Shown here one piece after another: positions 17,733-27,013 of a DNA stretch of 64,000 nucleotides. The stretch comes from Nostoc linckia FACHB-104 (GTDB taxonomy: Bacteria > Cyanobacteriota > Cyanobacteriia > Cyanobacteriales > Nostocaceae). Under the pieces are notes generated by a model that was not told the DNA's origin, ran no database searches, and saw nothing but the letters and a program-made list of their open reading frames with translations. The stretch is from NCBI RefSeq assembly GCF_014696615.1, contig NZ_JACJQJ010000002.1, positions 186,001-250,000 on the forward strand. The letters are read 5' to 3'. The first letter of the stretch is position 1; every line of letters begins with the position of its first letter. The translations under genes were made by a program, and so were the position numbers.

Positions 17733-17857
17733 CAATACGGTTCGGATAAGTATTTTGTATCTCCCTCGTGATTGGGGAAAAGGGTAATGGAAAAAGGGGT
17801 AAGGGTGAATTCAATCCTTTTCTCCTTTTCCCTTTCCCCCTTACCCAAACTGTATTA
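17733..17857. mobile_element. Possible MITE with purine/pyrimidine arms
   Basis: The left end CAATACGGTTCGG and the right end CCAAACTGTATTA are imperfect inverted repeats. Inside, GGGGAAAAGGGTAATGG and CCTTTTCCCTTTCCCCC form a long hairpin of the same purine-rich style as the element at 7066-7191. There is no coding potential. The ends differ from those of the 7066 family, so it is at most a relative. Confidence 0.45.
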
Positions 17858-17905
17858 GAAGGCAGCTATGCTGGAGCCATAACATGCCAAAAGTGCAAAA
17901 ACTGC

Positions 17906-19585
17906 TCAACTTTTGAATATATCTCGTTTAATAATTTTGTCCATGCAACGTTCTGCTATGGCGCTAATGGTCAAGAAAGGATTAGTGCAAGCTGTTGAGC
18001 CGGGAATTAGCGCACCATCAACAACATAGAGTCCTTTATAACCCAAAACTCGGCCATAGGAATCACAAGCTTTCCCGAGGACACATCCTCCTAAAGGATG
18101 TCCAGTAATAGCAGCATCATTATTTTGAGAATCTGCTGATGGTGTTGGATAATTTGGAGAAGATATATGTTGACGTGGTATCATTCCTCGGTGCCCACGA
18201 TGTTTGGGTTTTCTGCCAAAATTATTGCCATTGAAATTAGCATATTGGTCAAGATTTTGGAACAAGCTTTCTGTGCTACTAATAATTTGTTCATCTGCAC
18301 TTTGATCCCAAATTAAGTTGACAGAATCTGTAGCTTGATTATATTCAAATCTGCCTGCTGGAGGCGTTAGGCCTAGACCCAAGCAAGTTTGTGTACCATC
18401 AGGACTAATTGCTAGTTCCAGACTTTCAACCACAAAAGGCACAGGAGCATTAAGTTGTTCAATTACAGCACCTGCAGTTCCACCGTTACCTGTCACAGTA
18501 CCTAACTCTGTTCTGGTTGTGATGTTGTCTCCATTAGTTCCCCAAAATTGACCAACAAACTGATTCAATTTAGGTAATGTGCCTTTAGCTTTAGCTTTAA
18601 CCAATAATTTGGAAGTACCAACAGAACCAGCCGCCATGAATAAATAACGACAAGTTAAAGTTACTGGAGAACCGATCACGTTCCCAAATTCATCAATTTT
18701 ATTACAAGTGATGCGATACCCTCGCTTTTCGCCAGGAATTTCGGCAATTTCAGTAACTATATGTAAAGTCAGAACATCTACATTACCTGTATATTCTGCC
18801 TGTCGTAGATAGTTATTATCTAAGCTATTTTTGGCTCCACTATTAACACCCCACCAGTTTTGTCCATCAATTACAGAAGCTACTCTTGTGCCTTTGATTT
18901 CATCCCGAACTTTGTTCCAATCTACTGCCAAATCTAACAAGAAACTGTTATAGCCTGCTCTACGAGCATTTTCTATAAAGAATCTTGTTTTGCCATAATA
19001 TTTAGTCTTTAAAACATCACGGGGGATTGGCGATGGTTGCAGCATCTGTTTTACTCTGGGATAGTAAACAGAATCTAGTTCGTCATAATCAACTAATTTT
19101 CGATTAAAAACTCGATTGAATATCTCTTTTTTTGGTTGATAAGCAATAGCATTATTAACCAGTGAACCTCCACCAAAGCCAGCACCATTAACAACAGTAA
19201 TTCCTGTTTCTACAAGAGTTTCAAAAACGCCTGTATATACTTGTGTCGGAGTTCCAAACACAGTTGTTGAATTCAGCCAAGTAGAGCGCCTATCAGGATT
19301 AACCAAATCGAAATTAGCAAAAGTATAGTCTTGTGGGTTGAGACCAGGTTGAACATTCCTAATTGGCCAGCGTCTTCCTCGCTCAATAATCAGAGTTTTT
19401 ACTCCAGCTTGTCCTAAACGTAAAGAAGCTATGGCTCCTCCATATCCACTACCAATGACAATAGCCTGGTAATCAAGCTCATCAGCAAGAGTTTTACGAG
19501 AAGTAACCACTGAGGTTGCTAAACCAGCAGAAAAGAAAGCAGCTGTTTGAATAAATTGACGGCGATTAAAAGCTTTGTAGACCAT
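17906..19585 (-). CDS. GMC oxidoreductase, cholesterol-oxidase-like, Tat-exported
   Basis: This 559-residue FAD enzyme has an N-terminal twin-arginine signal (NRRQFIQTAAFFSAGLA, residues 7-23) predicting folded export. The FAD dinucleotide-binding motif VIGSGYGGAIASLRLGQAG (about 42-60) follows, with GAGFGGGSLVNNA (about 134-146). The C-terminal active-site block HPLGGCVLGKACDSYGRV, then LYVVDGALIPGSTACTNPFL, keeps the His and Asn positions of class I cholesterol oxidases. The length is typical. The natural substrate in a cyanobacterium is unknown, since sterols are not expected; a hopanoid, terpenoid or other secondary alcohol is possible. No redox partner lies beside it. Confidence 0.85.
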   Translation of the reverse strand: MVYKAFNRRQFIQTAAFFSAGLATSVVTSRKTLADELDYQAIVIGSGYGGAIASLRLGQAGVKTLIIERGRRWPIRNVQPGLNPQDYTFANFDLVNPDRRSTWLNSTTVFGTPTQVYTGVFETLVETGITVVNGAGFGGGSLVNNAIAYQPKKEIFNRVFNRKLVDYDELDSVYYPRVKQMLQPSPIPRDVLKTKYYGKTRFFIENARRAGYNSFLLDLAVDWNKVRDEIKGTRVASVIDGQNWWGVNSGAKNSLDNNYLRQAEYTGNVDVLTLHIVTEIAEIPGEKRGYRITCNKIDEFGNVIGSPVTLTCRYLFMAAGSVGTSKLLVKAKAKGTLPKLNQFVGQFWGTNGDNITTRTELGTVTGNGGTAGAVIEQLNAPVPFVVESLELAISPDGTQTCLGLGLTPPAGRFEYNQATDSVNLIWDQSADEQIISSTESLFQNLDQYANFNGNNFGRKPKHRGHRGMIPRQHISSPNYPTPSADSQNNDAAITGHPLGGCVLGKACDSYGRVLGYKGLYVVDGALIPGSTACTNPFLTISAIAERCMDKIIKRDIFKS

Positions 19586-20725
19586 ATTTCTGCATCCAAG
19601 ATGTAATAAGCAATGATTTGACAGTACAAAGAATAGGAGAAGCTTAAGCTAAATTCTCCATAGCAATTTTCACGTAGTATAAATACACCCGTGTAACTTT
19701 TAGCTTCTATTTTTTAGTGCTTAGTTAGAGTCCATTCCACCCCAAGGAGAAGCGCTATAGTGAAAAATTACGCATTGTCCAAATTGGCAATCTTATTGTG
19801 TGTGACAACCAATTTGGTAGTTTCAGGCGTTTGATAGTAACCTTCAGATAGATTTCACTCAGTGCTAAAAAATTGTTGAAAAATAAGGTTTTAATTCCTG
19901 ATACCTACACCTCATATTGAGATATTGGGTATTTACTGTCAATGCGTAAGTTGTATTTTTTAAATTCTCTACTGAATTTGGTAATTTTTTTGTCAAGTTT
20001 ATGTAAAGTTTTCAGTGAGTAAAGCAACACTTCATTCCATTAATCATTATTTAACCAAAAATCAGGGTAATTGCAGTGAGTAGTGATGTGGTAATAGTAG
20101 CCAGATTATTGATATAAAAGGCTTTTAATCAAATCGATTAGCTATTAAATAACAAAGAAATATAAAGAATAGTATGTGGTTGTTGAAAAAAACTAAGAAA
20201 TAATACGGGTAAATAGTTTTATTTAACAGTAAACTATGCTAAACAACAAATACGTAAAGATAACTTTAATATCTCGTTGTCTAATAGTAAACAATACTCA
20301 ACAATAATTTAGGATCTGTTTTGGGGGTTGACTATTCACAGTTGACCGTCAACAATCCCTGATGTGAGATTTCACAAATTCTAATAATTACTATATAACT
20401 ATATACGTAAATAAAAAAATAGTAAGTTAAGATTGTCTTGGTAATTCATATTAAGTCCGGCTAATCACTTACGATATGGTTGGTCTTGTTGGTAATTGAG
20501 AATTGCTAATTGGTAATTGTTAAACTGCATTTTTCTTACCCATTACCCATTACCGACCTTCATAGATATGATAAATATTTAAGCCGACATGATATCACTT
20601 GTCCCTTATCCTTGTTCAATACAAATGATGAATGAATCATGATGAAGAGATACTTTCAGGGGTAGAGATGATTAGGCAAATTCTTTCTCTCCCTCTACTA
20701 CCCCTAGCGATAGGATATTGTTTAA
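19586..20725. other. Gene-free AT-rich region, 1.14 kb
   Basis: No frame above background on either strand. It contains an element at about 20452-20608 (separate entry), TTGACTATTCACAGTTGACC-type heptamers near 20330, and a C-run-poor stretch with repeated TAACAGTAAAC/TAATAGTAAAC words at 20225-20295. The last could be binding sites or simple decay. It may hold a non-coding RNA or long leaders, but nothing specific can be named. Confidence 0.55.
20452..20608. repeat. Dispersed repeat with imperfect inverted ends, copy 1
   Basis: The left end AAGTCCGGCTAATCACTTACG and the right end AGATATGATAAATATTTAAGCCGACATGATATC are imperfect inverted repeats. The middle is TTGGTAATTG-type heptamers. A second copy lies at 39466-39703. 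The element carries no gene. Confidence 0.6.
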
Positions 20726-21538
20726 TTATCGCTGACTTCTAGCATTTGCAAATACAGCAGTTGCATTGGCTGAACCTACATATCGCCAGTGCCAAGGTTC
20801 AAAACTTACACCTTGAGAATTATTGCGGGGGAAAGATAATTCAAAGCCGAATTCTTTAGCATGGCTAGTCAACCAACGATAAGCATCTGTATTTTCAAAT
20901 GCTAAAGTAATATCTTGTTTGGGAAATTTCCCATCTGTTAAATCTAAAGCAAAGCCTGTATGGTGTTCGCTGTATCCCGGTGGCGCACTAATTTTTGCGG
21001 CTTCTTTTTCAGAACCCCGGCGTTTAATTTGTTGTAGAAATAGTTTTTGTTGTTGTTCAATAGTACGAAAACCAGAAACAGGAATAATCCAAACACCCAC
21101 TTCTCTAGCTGCATAAGTCATTTTCATGAATGCTTGTACAGCTTCAATATTTAAAGATTCAAAACGCTGATCTGTACCACTAGCATAACTACCAACAAGT
21201 GTCATTTGATTGGGATCAGCTTGTGTGTAGGGAAAATGCCCATAAGCTAGCTGATTAGAGTTAATTTTTTGATTAACTGAGTTAGTTCTAGCTACTGTTA
21301 GAGGAGTAGAATTAGTTGGTAAAGCTTCTATTGGTAGTGCAGGTAAATTTGATGTTGGTTGTGATGTTGATTGAGTGGCAACTACACTCGGTATAGCGGG
21401 TGCAGTTGTAGCCTGAACTGCTGGATTTGATGCTGAAAATCGCATCATTAATGTACCAAAAATTACTATACTAAAGGCAACAATTGTGGCAATAATTAAG
21501 ATGCGAGCCAGATAAGGTAACTTAGAGAAAAATCTCAT
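20726..21538 (-). CDS. D-alanyl-D-alanine carboxypeptidase, VanY-type (M15)
   Basis: This 270-residue membrane-anchored zinc peptidase trims peptidoglycan stem peptides. It has an N-terminal helix (about 10-33), a Ser/Thr/Pro spacer, then the M15B core: SGFRTIEQQQKLF (about 158), SEHHTGFALDL (about 193-203, zinc His and Asp), and PWHWRYVG (about 248-255, catalytic Glu/zinc His region). All motif residues are present. It follows the kinase gene by only 2 bp, so kinase and peptidase are almost certainly one operon, linking kinase signalling to the cell wall. Confidence 0.92.
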   Translation of the reverse strand: MRFFSKLPYLARILIIATIVAFSIVIFGTLMMRFSASNPAVQATTAPAIPSVVATQSTSQPTSNLPALPIEALPTNSTPLTVARTNSVNQKINSNQLAYGHFPYTQADPNQMTLVGSYASGTDQRFESLNIEAVQAFMKMTYAAREVGVWIIPVSGFRTIEQQQKLFLQQIKRRGSEKEAAKISAPPGYSEHHTGFALDLTDGKFPKQDITLAFENTDAYRWLTSHAKEFGFELSFPRNNSQGVSFEPWHWRYVGSANATAVFANARSQR

Positions 21539-21540
21539 AA

Positions 21541-23280
21541 TTATTTGGTAATGATTTCAGTAGCAGATATTTTCCAGCGCTGGTCTACTAGTTCTAATTC
21601 ATAGCGCACTGTTCTGGTTTTAAAGTCGGTTTCTTTGGGTAATATATTGCCGTTTCTATCAAAAAGTGTGCGGTCTTCAGTAACTTTTACTTGAATAATT
21701 GCTTCGTTTCCTTCAACGAAGAAATCATCTACACCATCAATTTGTTGTAAGCCATATTTGTAATAATGGCCATCAGTTTTGAGAGAATTAATTGACCCAT
21801 CATATCCGGCAACTTGTTGATATTGTTTCCCCGTAGTTAATTCCTCTGCTGGCTGAGAATTGTAGGGAGGTGCAAACATGACTTTTTTTGCTTGTAGCCA
21901 ATTGTTAATTAAATTTTTGGCTTCGGCTTCTGTCAATACTTCTATTGTATCTGCAGGGTTTTCAGTTGTTTGAGGACTGGGAATTGGAGTATTTGTCTGA
22001 ACAGGAATTACTGCTTTAGTAGTAGGTTTAACAACTGGTGTATCTGTGTTAGTTTTAGTTGCAGAATTACTTGATGATGTATCTGTGTTTGTTTTAGTTG
22101 AAGAATTACCTGATGAGATTTCTGTATCTACTATTTGTGGAGAAACAGAAGGTGAACTGGAAGGAGATGCACTAACTACAGGTTGCGGTTGATTAGATAA
22201 TTTTCCTTGCACTAACCATAAACCACCAACTACAACTATACCTATGGCTCCACCAATAATTACACCTTGTTGCCAAGTTCCTAAGCCTTGGCTAGTAGGT
22301 ACAGGTGGATTGGGATAAGGTGAGGGGGGAGGAGTTGGTGGTTGATATTGCGGTGTTGGAGAGACGGCGACTGTTGGTGTTTGCCCATAACTAGGAGAAA
22401 CTGGTGGAGTAGGTGTGGTGATGATGGTGGGCGCGATAATCGGTACAGTAGGTGCAGCCGGAGTCTGCAATGCTAACAGCATATCTCTGGCGCTGAGATA
22501 GCGATCGCGTGGTGATTGTTGTATTGCTTTATTCAATACTGCTGCAAAATCTGCACTGGTATTAGGGACAGCATTTCGCCACAGAATGTCCCCTGTACTA
22601 TGATCTGTGGGAAATTCTGATGGTAATTTGCCTGTAAGTAAATAAATTACTGTTAGTGCTAAACTATACAAATCACTTGAGAAAACTGGTCTGCCTACTG
22701 ATTGTTCCATTGGCATGAACCCTGGGGTACCAATGACAATTGACTGGCTGGAATTACCAGAAGCAGTCATAATTGTTCCCATTGATACTTTTACGGCACC
22801 GAAGTCAATTAAAATTGGTTTGCTATCTGCAAAACGCAAAATGATATTATCTGGTTTAATATCTCGATGTACAATGCGCTTGCTATGAACAAACTCTAGC
22901 ACTGGTAAGATATTAATTAAAATATCCTTGACTGCACTTTCACTCAATAATCCTTGCTGTTTAATGATTTGAGTTAAGGTGTTACCTTCAATATATTCCT
23001 GTACTAGATAAAATTGCCCATTTTCGACAAAATAAGCATACAACTTAGGAATTTGATTACTGCGATCGCCTAACTCTTCTAAGATGGCTGCTTCCTGTTG
23101 AAATCGTTGCTGAATTAATTGGTAAACCTGCGGATTATTCGCTACAGGTTTAAGCTGCTTAATTACGCAACGGCGGCTAGAGGGCATTTGAGTATCTTCC
23201 GCCAAAAAAGTTTCCCCAAAGCCCCCACTGCCAAGCACACTTAGTACTTGATAACGATTATTCAATAATGTTAACGTCAT
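21541..23280 (-). CDS. Membrane Ser/Thr protein kinase with ARC6-like IMS (DUF4101) domain
   Basis: This 579-residue kinase has LGSGGFGETFLAED (17-30), HRDIKPDNI (about 139), DFGAVKVSM and GTPGFMPMEQ. A Pro-rich linker leads to a Gly/Ile/Val-rich helix (about 340-358), then a low-complexity spacer containing two near-identical NTDTSSSNSATKTNTDT-like stretches. The external domain (about 448-579) begins LTEAEAKNLINNWLQAKKVMF and ends RTVRYELELVDQRWKISATEI. That matches the ARC6/IMS-like domain also found on the cyanobacterial division protein Ftn2/ZipN. It is the first gene of an operon with the VanY-type peptidase. The divergent neighbour is an FHA-domain ABC exporter. Confidence 0.9.
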   Translation of the reverse strand: MTLTLLNNRYQVLSVLGSGGFGETFLAEDTQMPSSRRCVIKQLKPVANNPQVYQLIQQRFQQEAAILEELGDRSNQIPKLYAYFVENGQFYLVQEYIEGNTLTQIIKQQGLLSESAVKDILINILPVLEFVHSKRIVHRDIKPDNIILRFADSKPILIDFGAVKVSMGTIMTASGNSSQSIVIGTPGFMPMEQSVGRPVFSSDLYSLALTVIYLLTGKLPSEFPTDHSTGDILWRNAVPNTSADFAAVLNKAIQQSPRDRYLSARDMLLALQTPAAPTVPIIAPTIITTPTPPVSPSYGQTPTVAVSPTPQYQPPTPPPSPYPNPPVPTSQGLGTWQQGVIIGGAIGIVVVGGLWLVQGKLSNQPQPVVSASPSSSPSVSPQIVDTEISSGNSSTKTNTDTSSSNSATKTNTDTPVVKPTTKAVIPVQTNTPIPSPQTTENPADTIEVLTEAEAKNLINNWLQAKKVMFAPPYNSQPAEELTTGKQYQQVAGYDGSINSLKTDGHYYKYGLQQIDGVDDFFVEGNEAIIQVKVTEDRTLFDRNGNILPKETDFKTRTVRYELELVDQRWKISATEIITK

Positions 23281-23598
23281 AATATTTGGGCTGGTCAGCG
23301 TTTCTGTATAATTTGTAATTAGGTTTTCAATATCATAAACTTTTGGTATATTAATTTAATATATTCTCTACAAATAAAATTAATTTTTAATAAGTAAATA
23401 AGTATTAGATTCAATCAGTTTAAGATTCATAGTAATTACAGAGCATCACCTATATCGAACTTTTTGATGATGTTATTTGATGTTTAATGTTGGTGTTTGG
23501 TATTTGGTATTTGGTGTTTGCCATTTGCTTTCTCCCCTGCTCCCTGCTCCCTGCTCCCCTACCTTTTCCCAGCCCCCAGTCCCCAGTCCCAAACAATT

Positions 23599-25977
23599 AT
23601 GGTACAGCTACCTTCACAAAGTCAGACTGTTCTCAGCACAAATCCTTATTTAGAATTAAATAATCAAGGTCAGATTTTATACTTTGAGCTAAAGAAATCA
23701 CAGCATATTTTGGGGCGCGATCCCAATGTAGCTGATTTAGTTGTTCCCCAGCACTGGAATGTTGTTTCTCGGTTTCAAGCCGTATTACGACAAGATGGCG
23801 TTGACTACTGCATCTATGATGGTGATGGACAACAACCCAGTAGTAATAAGCTATATGTCAATCATTCTCTGATTACCCCTACAGAAGGCTATTACTTAAA
23901 CCACGGTGTTGAACTGCAAATTGCCCAAAACCCAAATCAATTAATTCAAGTAAGATATTTCAATCCCAGCAACGCACATTCAGTTACTACACCAACAACT
24001 TATACAGTTCCGCTAAAACAGCGTTCGGTTTTATTAGGACGCGATCCCCACGCTAACTTGCAGTTAGATACGCCGACTGTTTCCCGTCGCCACGCCACAA
24101 TAGACACAGATAATCAAGGACGCTACATTCTGCGGGATTACAGTACTAACGGAGTTTTCGTTAATGGTAAACAAGTCACTGGTTCTGCGGTATTGACAAA
24201 TGGGGCGAAAATCCGCATTGGCCCTTATACCTTGGTAGTACGGGATGATAATTTAGAAATTCTCGACCAAGGCGATCGCATTCGTCTAGAAGCACATGAC
24301 TTAATTCTGGAAACTAAAGGTAAGCGGCGACTTGATGATTTAACTTTTGCAATTGAACCAGGACAGTTTGTCGCTTTAGTTGGCGGTAGTGGTGCAGGTA
24401 AATCAACTTTGATGCGGACATTGTTGGGAATTGAGAAAATTACTCAAGGTGTTGTGCAGATTAACGGCGTAGATTTGCAGAAAAACTTTAATTTGTACCG
24501 CACTCAAATTGGTTATGTCCCCCAAGATGATATTATTCACCGCGAATTGACAGTTGCGGAAGTGCTAACCTATGCAGCCAAGCTGCGTTTACCACCGGAC
24601 ATTAACCTGGAGTCTGTAGTAGAACAGGCTTTAGCCGCAATTAAAATGACTCATCGCCGTCATGCTTTAATCAGCGATTTGAGTGGCGGACAACGCAAAC
24701 GAGTTAGCATCGGCGTAGAATTGTTAGCCGATCCGAAATTATTCTTTCTCGATGAACCCACTTCCGGACTCGATCCCGGCTTAGATAAACAGATGATGCA
24801 GCTATTAAAAGATTTAGCGCATCAAGGCGGGAGAACAATTATTTTAGTCACTCATGCAACAGCCAACATTACCGAATGCGATCGCATTGTGTTTCTCGGG
24901 TTGGGTGGGAGACTCTGCTATTTTGGTACACCCCAAGATGCATTACAGTTTTTTGGTGTTAACGACTTCGCAGATATTTATATCAAACTCGAACAAGAGT
25001 TAGAAGTGGTTAAATATGCGATGCAATTTCAACAATCTAGCTATTATCAAAAATACATAGCTAGTCAAATCAGCTTTGGTAATCTCCAGTCAACCAAATC
25101 TTTTGCACCCACTCCCAAGCAAGTATCATTTTGGCAGCAGTGGCTGTTATTAACCCAACGTTACTGGCAATTAATTGTACGCGATCGCGTGAATTTGGGA
25201 TTAGCACTTTTCACCGCACCCATCGGTATTAGTCTCATAATTTTAGCACTGCGAGATAAAAACCCCTTTGTGGAAGGAAACCAAGCCGATCCCACCCTCG
25301 CATCATTAGCCTTGCAAGTATTATTTGTTTTTACTTGTGCGGCTTTGTGGGTAGGACTTTCCAGTTCTCTGCAAGAAATAGTAAAAGAGTCAGCAATTTA
25401 CGTAAGAGAACGATTAGTTAATTTAGGATTGTTAGCTTATCTTACTTCCAAAGTCACAATTTTATCAGTTTTGGCAATTGTGCAAACCTTATTAATGATG
25501 GCAGTCATTATTTTAGGTTTTAAATCTCCCAACCCTGAAATAATTTCTTGGTCATTAGGATTAGGAATTACCACATTTCTCACCTTATTAGCAAGTTTTA
25601 GTTTAGGCTTACTTGTCTCGACAACTGTGAGAAACAGTAGTCAAGCAAATAGCGCTTTACCATTACTACTGCTACCACAAATTATCTTTTCTGGAGTTTT
25701 ATTTAAAACTGAAGGTGTTATCAATAAATTCTTGTCATGGCTGATGGTAAGTCGTTGGTCAGTGGGAGCTTATGGTGCTTTAGTTAATGTTAATAGCCTT
25801 GTACCAGCACCAACCCAATTACCTGATGGTAGTACAATTCCCCAACCCTTTAAACCCTCAGCAGTTTACAATGCCACTTGGGAAAATTTAACTGAAAATT
25901 GGGGATTTTTATTATTACATACAGCCGTTTATTTATTACTTACTTTGTTATTGCAAAAGCGGAAGGATATTTTTTAG
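23599..25977 (+). CDS. ABCG-type ABC transporter with two FHA domains
   Basis: This 792-residue half-transporter starts at the ATG at 23599. An in-frame ATG at 23497 would add 34 residues made of repeat sequence and is rejected. FHA1 is about residues 30-115 (ILGRDP at 37-42). FHA2 is about 140-215 (LLGRDP 145-150, VSRRHA 161-166, STNGVFVNG 182-190), with all phospho-Thr-binding residues in FHA2. The ABC domain has Walker A GGSGAGKST (262-270), signature LSGGQRKRVS and Walker B LFFLDEP. An ABC2 membrane domain (about 510-792) has six helices. FHA domains bind phosphothreonine, so control by a Ser/Thr kinase is likely; one such gene is divergent, 318 bp away. Substrate unknown. Confidence 0.92.
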   Translation: MVQLPSQSQTVLSTNPYLELNNQGQILYFELKKSQHILGRDPNVADLVVPQHWNVVSRFQAVLRQDGVDYCIYDGDGQQPSSNKLYVNHSLITPTEGYYLNHGVELQIAQNPNQLIQVRYFNPSNAHSVTTPTTYTVPLKQRSVLLGRDPHANLQLDTPTVSRRHATIDTDNQGRYILRDYSTNGVFVNGKQVTGSAVLTNGAKIRIGPYTLVVRDDNLEILDQGDRIRLEAHDLILETKGKRRLDDLTFAIEPGQFVALVGGSGAGKSTLMRTLLGIEKITQGVVQINGVDLQKNFNLYRTQIGYVPQDDIIHRELTVAEVLTYAAKLRLPPDINLESVVEQALAAIKMTHRRHALISDLSGGQRKRVSIGVELLADPKLFFLDEPTSGLDPGLDKQMMQLLKDLAHQGGRTIILVTHATANITECDRIVFLGLGGRLCYFGTPQDALQFFGVNDFADIYIKLEQELEVVKYAMQFQQSSYYQKYIASQISFGNLQSTKSFAPTPKQVSFWQQWLLLTQRYWQLIVRDRVNLGLALFTAPIGISLIILALRDKNPFVEGNQADPTLASLALQVLFVFTCAALWVGLSSSLQEIVKESAIYVRERLVNLGLLAYLTSKVTILSVLAIVQTLLMMAVIILGFKSPNPEIISWSLGLGITTFLTLLASFSLGLLVSTTVRNSSQANSALPLLLLPQIIFSGVLFKTEGVINKFLSWLMVSRWSVGAYGALVNVNSLVPAPTQLPDGSTIPQPFKPSAVYNATWENLTENWGFLLLHTAVYLLLTLLLQKRKDIF

Positions 25978-26269
25978 GTTTGGGGTTTGGGTGTTTGGTA
26001 ATGGAAATTTACCCCCTTGTCTTTCTCATCTCCTTCATGACCCTTCTTCCCTGGCTACACAGCGATTGGTAATTATTTAAATTGGAAGTCTCATTAGCAA
26101 CTGCTTGATATTGTCTCAGGAAAATCTGATTGACAAAATACCGAACTGAGATAATAAAATTTTCTTATGCACATTAATCTGTCACCGACTGTGACTTTAC
26201 CCATAAGCTTGCCGTTGCGGCAAAGTTATGGTTTAAATCACACGACGACAATTAGTCACTGTACAAAAA

Positions 26270-26343
<74 letters not shown>

Positions 26344-27013
26344 TTAACCCACAATTACTGAATATAGCATATTTATTTACTAGGTGCAAGCAAATTTTGC
26401 GATCGCCTGCAAATTTACTTATGCAAACTTACTGCATTTGTTGACTCATTTGTCAATAAGTGGAGACTCAACCTAGTTTTACTAAACTACGATGATGTGT
26501 AACAGAAGCATATGCGGAAATATAGCGAGAGTTAAATATTAAACATTCTCAAAAATAAGTATCGCCAGATACTTCGCCATCTAAATATCTTGTGATAAAT
26601 ATTTCTGGTATAAATGTGTTGAAGTTGAACTTGAAAGATTGAGCAATTGACTTGCTTTTTACCAGATTATCGTAGTTTACAGATGGTTTGTTTTTACTTG
26701 AAATTAACAGTTTTGCCAGCAGATAAATCAAGTAATTTTACGGTAAAGCTAGTAAAAAAATATTGTAATGAATTCATTCCTGCCAGCAACTTTTATTACA
26801 TTTTGTTACATTAAATAGAGCCAAGCTGACCCAACTTCTTGTTGAGAACGATTGGGTTGTTCATCAATTAGGAAATTAATAGTAAAACATGGGCAATTAT
26901 CGAATGACTTTTTGAGACAGCAAGTTATTTTAAGTATGCTTCTGCAAGCAACATTACCGTGGGAAAATCAAAGAATATTCAGAAGTAGAGATTAGAGAGG
27001 AAAACCCTATAAT
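26344..27013. other. Gene-free region upstream of dxs, 670 bp
   Basis: AT-rich and without credible genes. The first part follows the tRNA's 5' side, so it holds the tRNA promoter on the reverse strand. The last part holds the dxs leader. The ribosome-binding site AGAGAGGAAAA ends about 9 bases before the dxs ATG. Confidence 0.55.

Noticed and set aside
26549-26731. 60-codon reverse-strand frame upstream of dxs
   Set aside because: Low complexity, no family, no ribosome-binding site.
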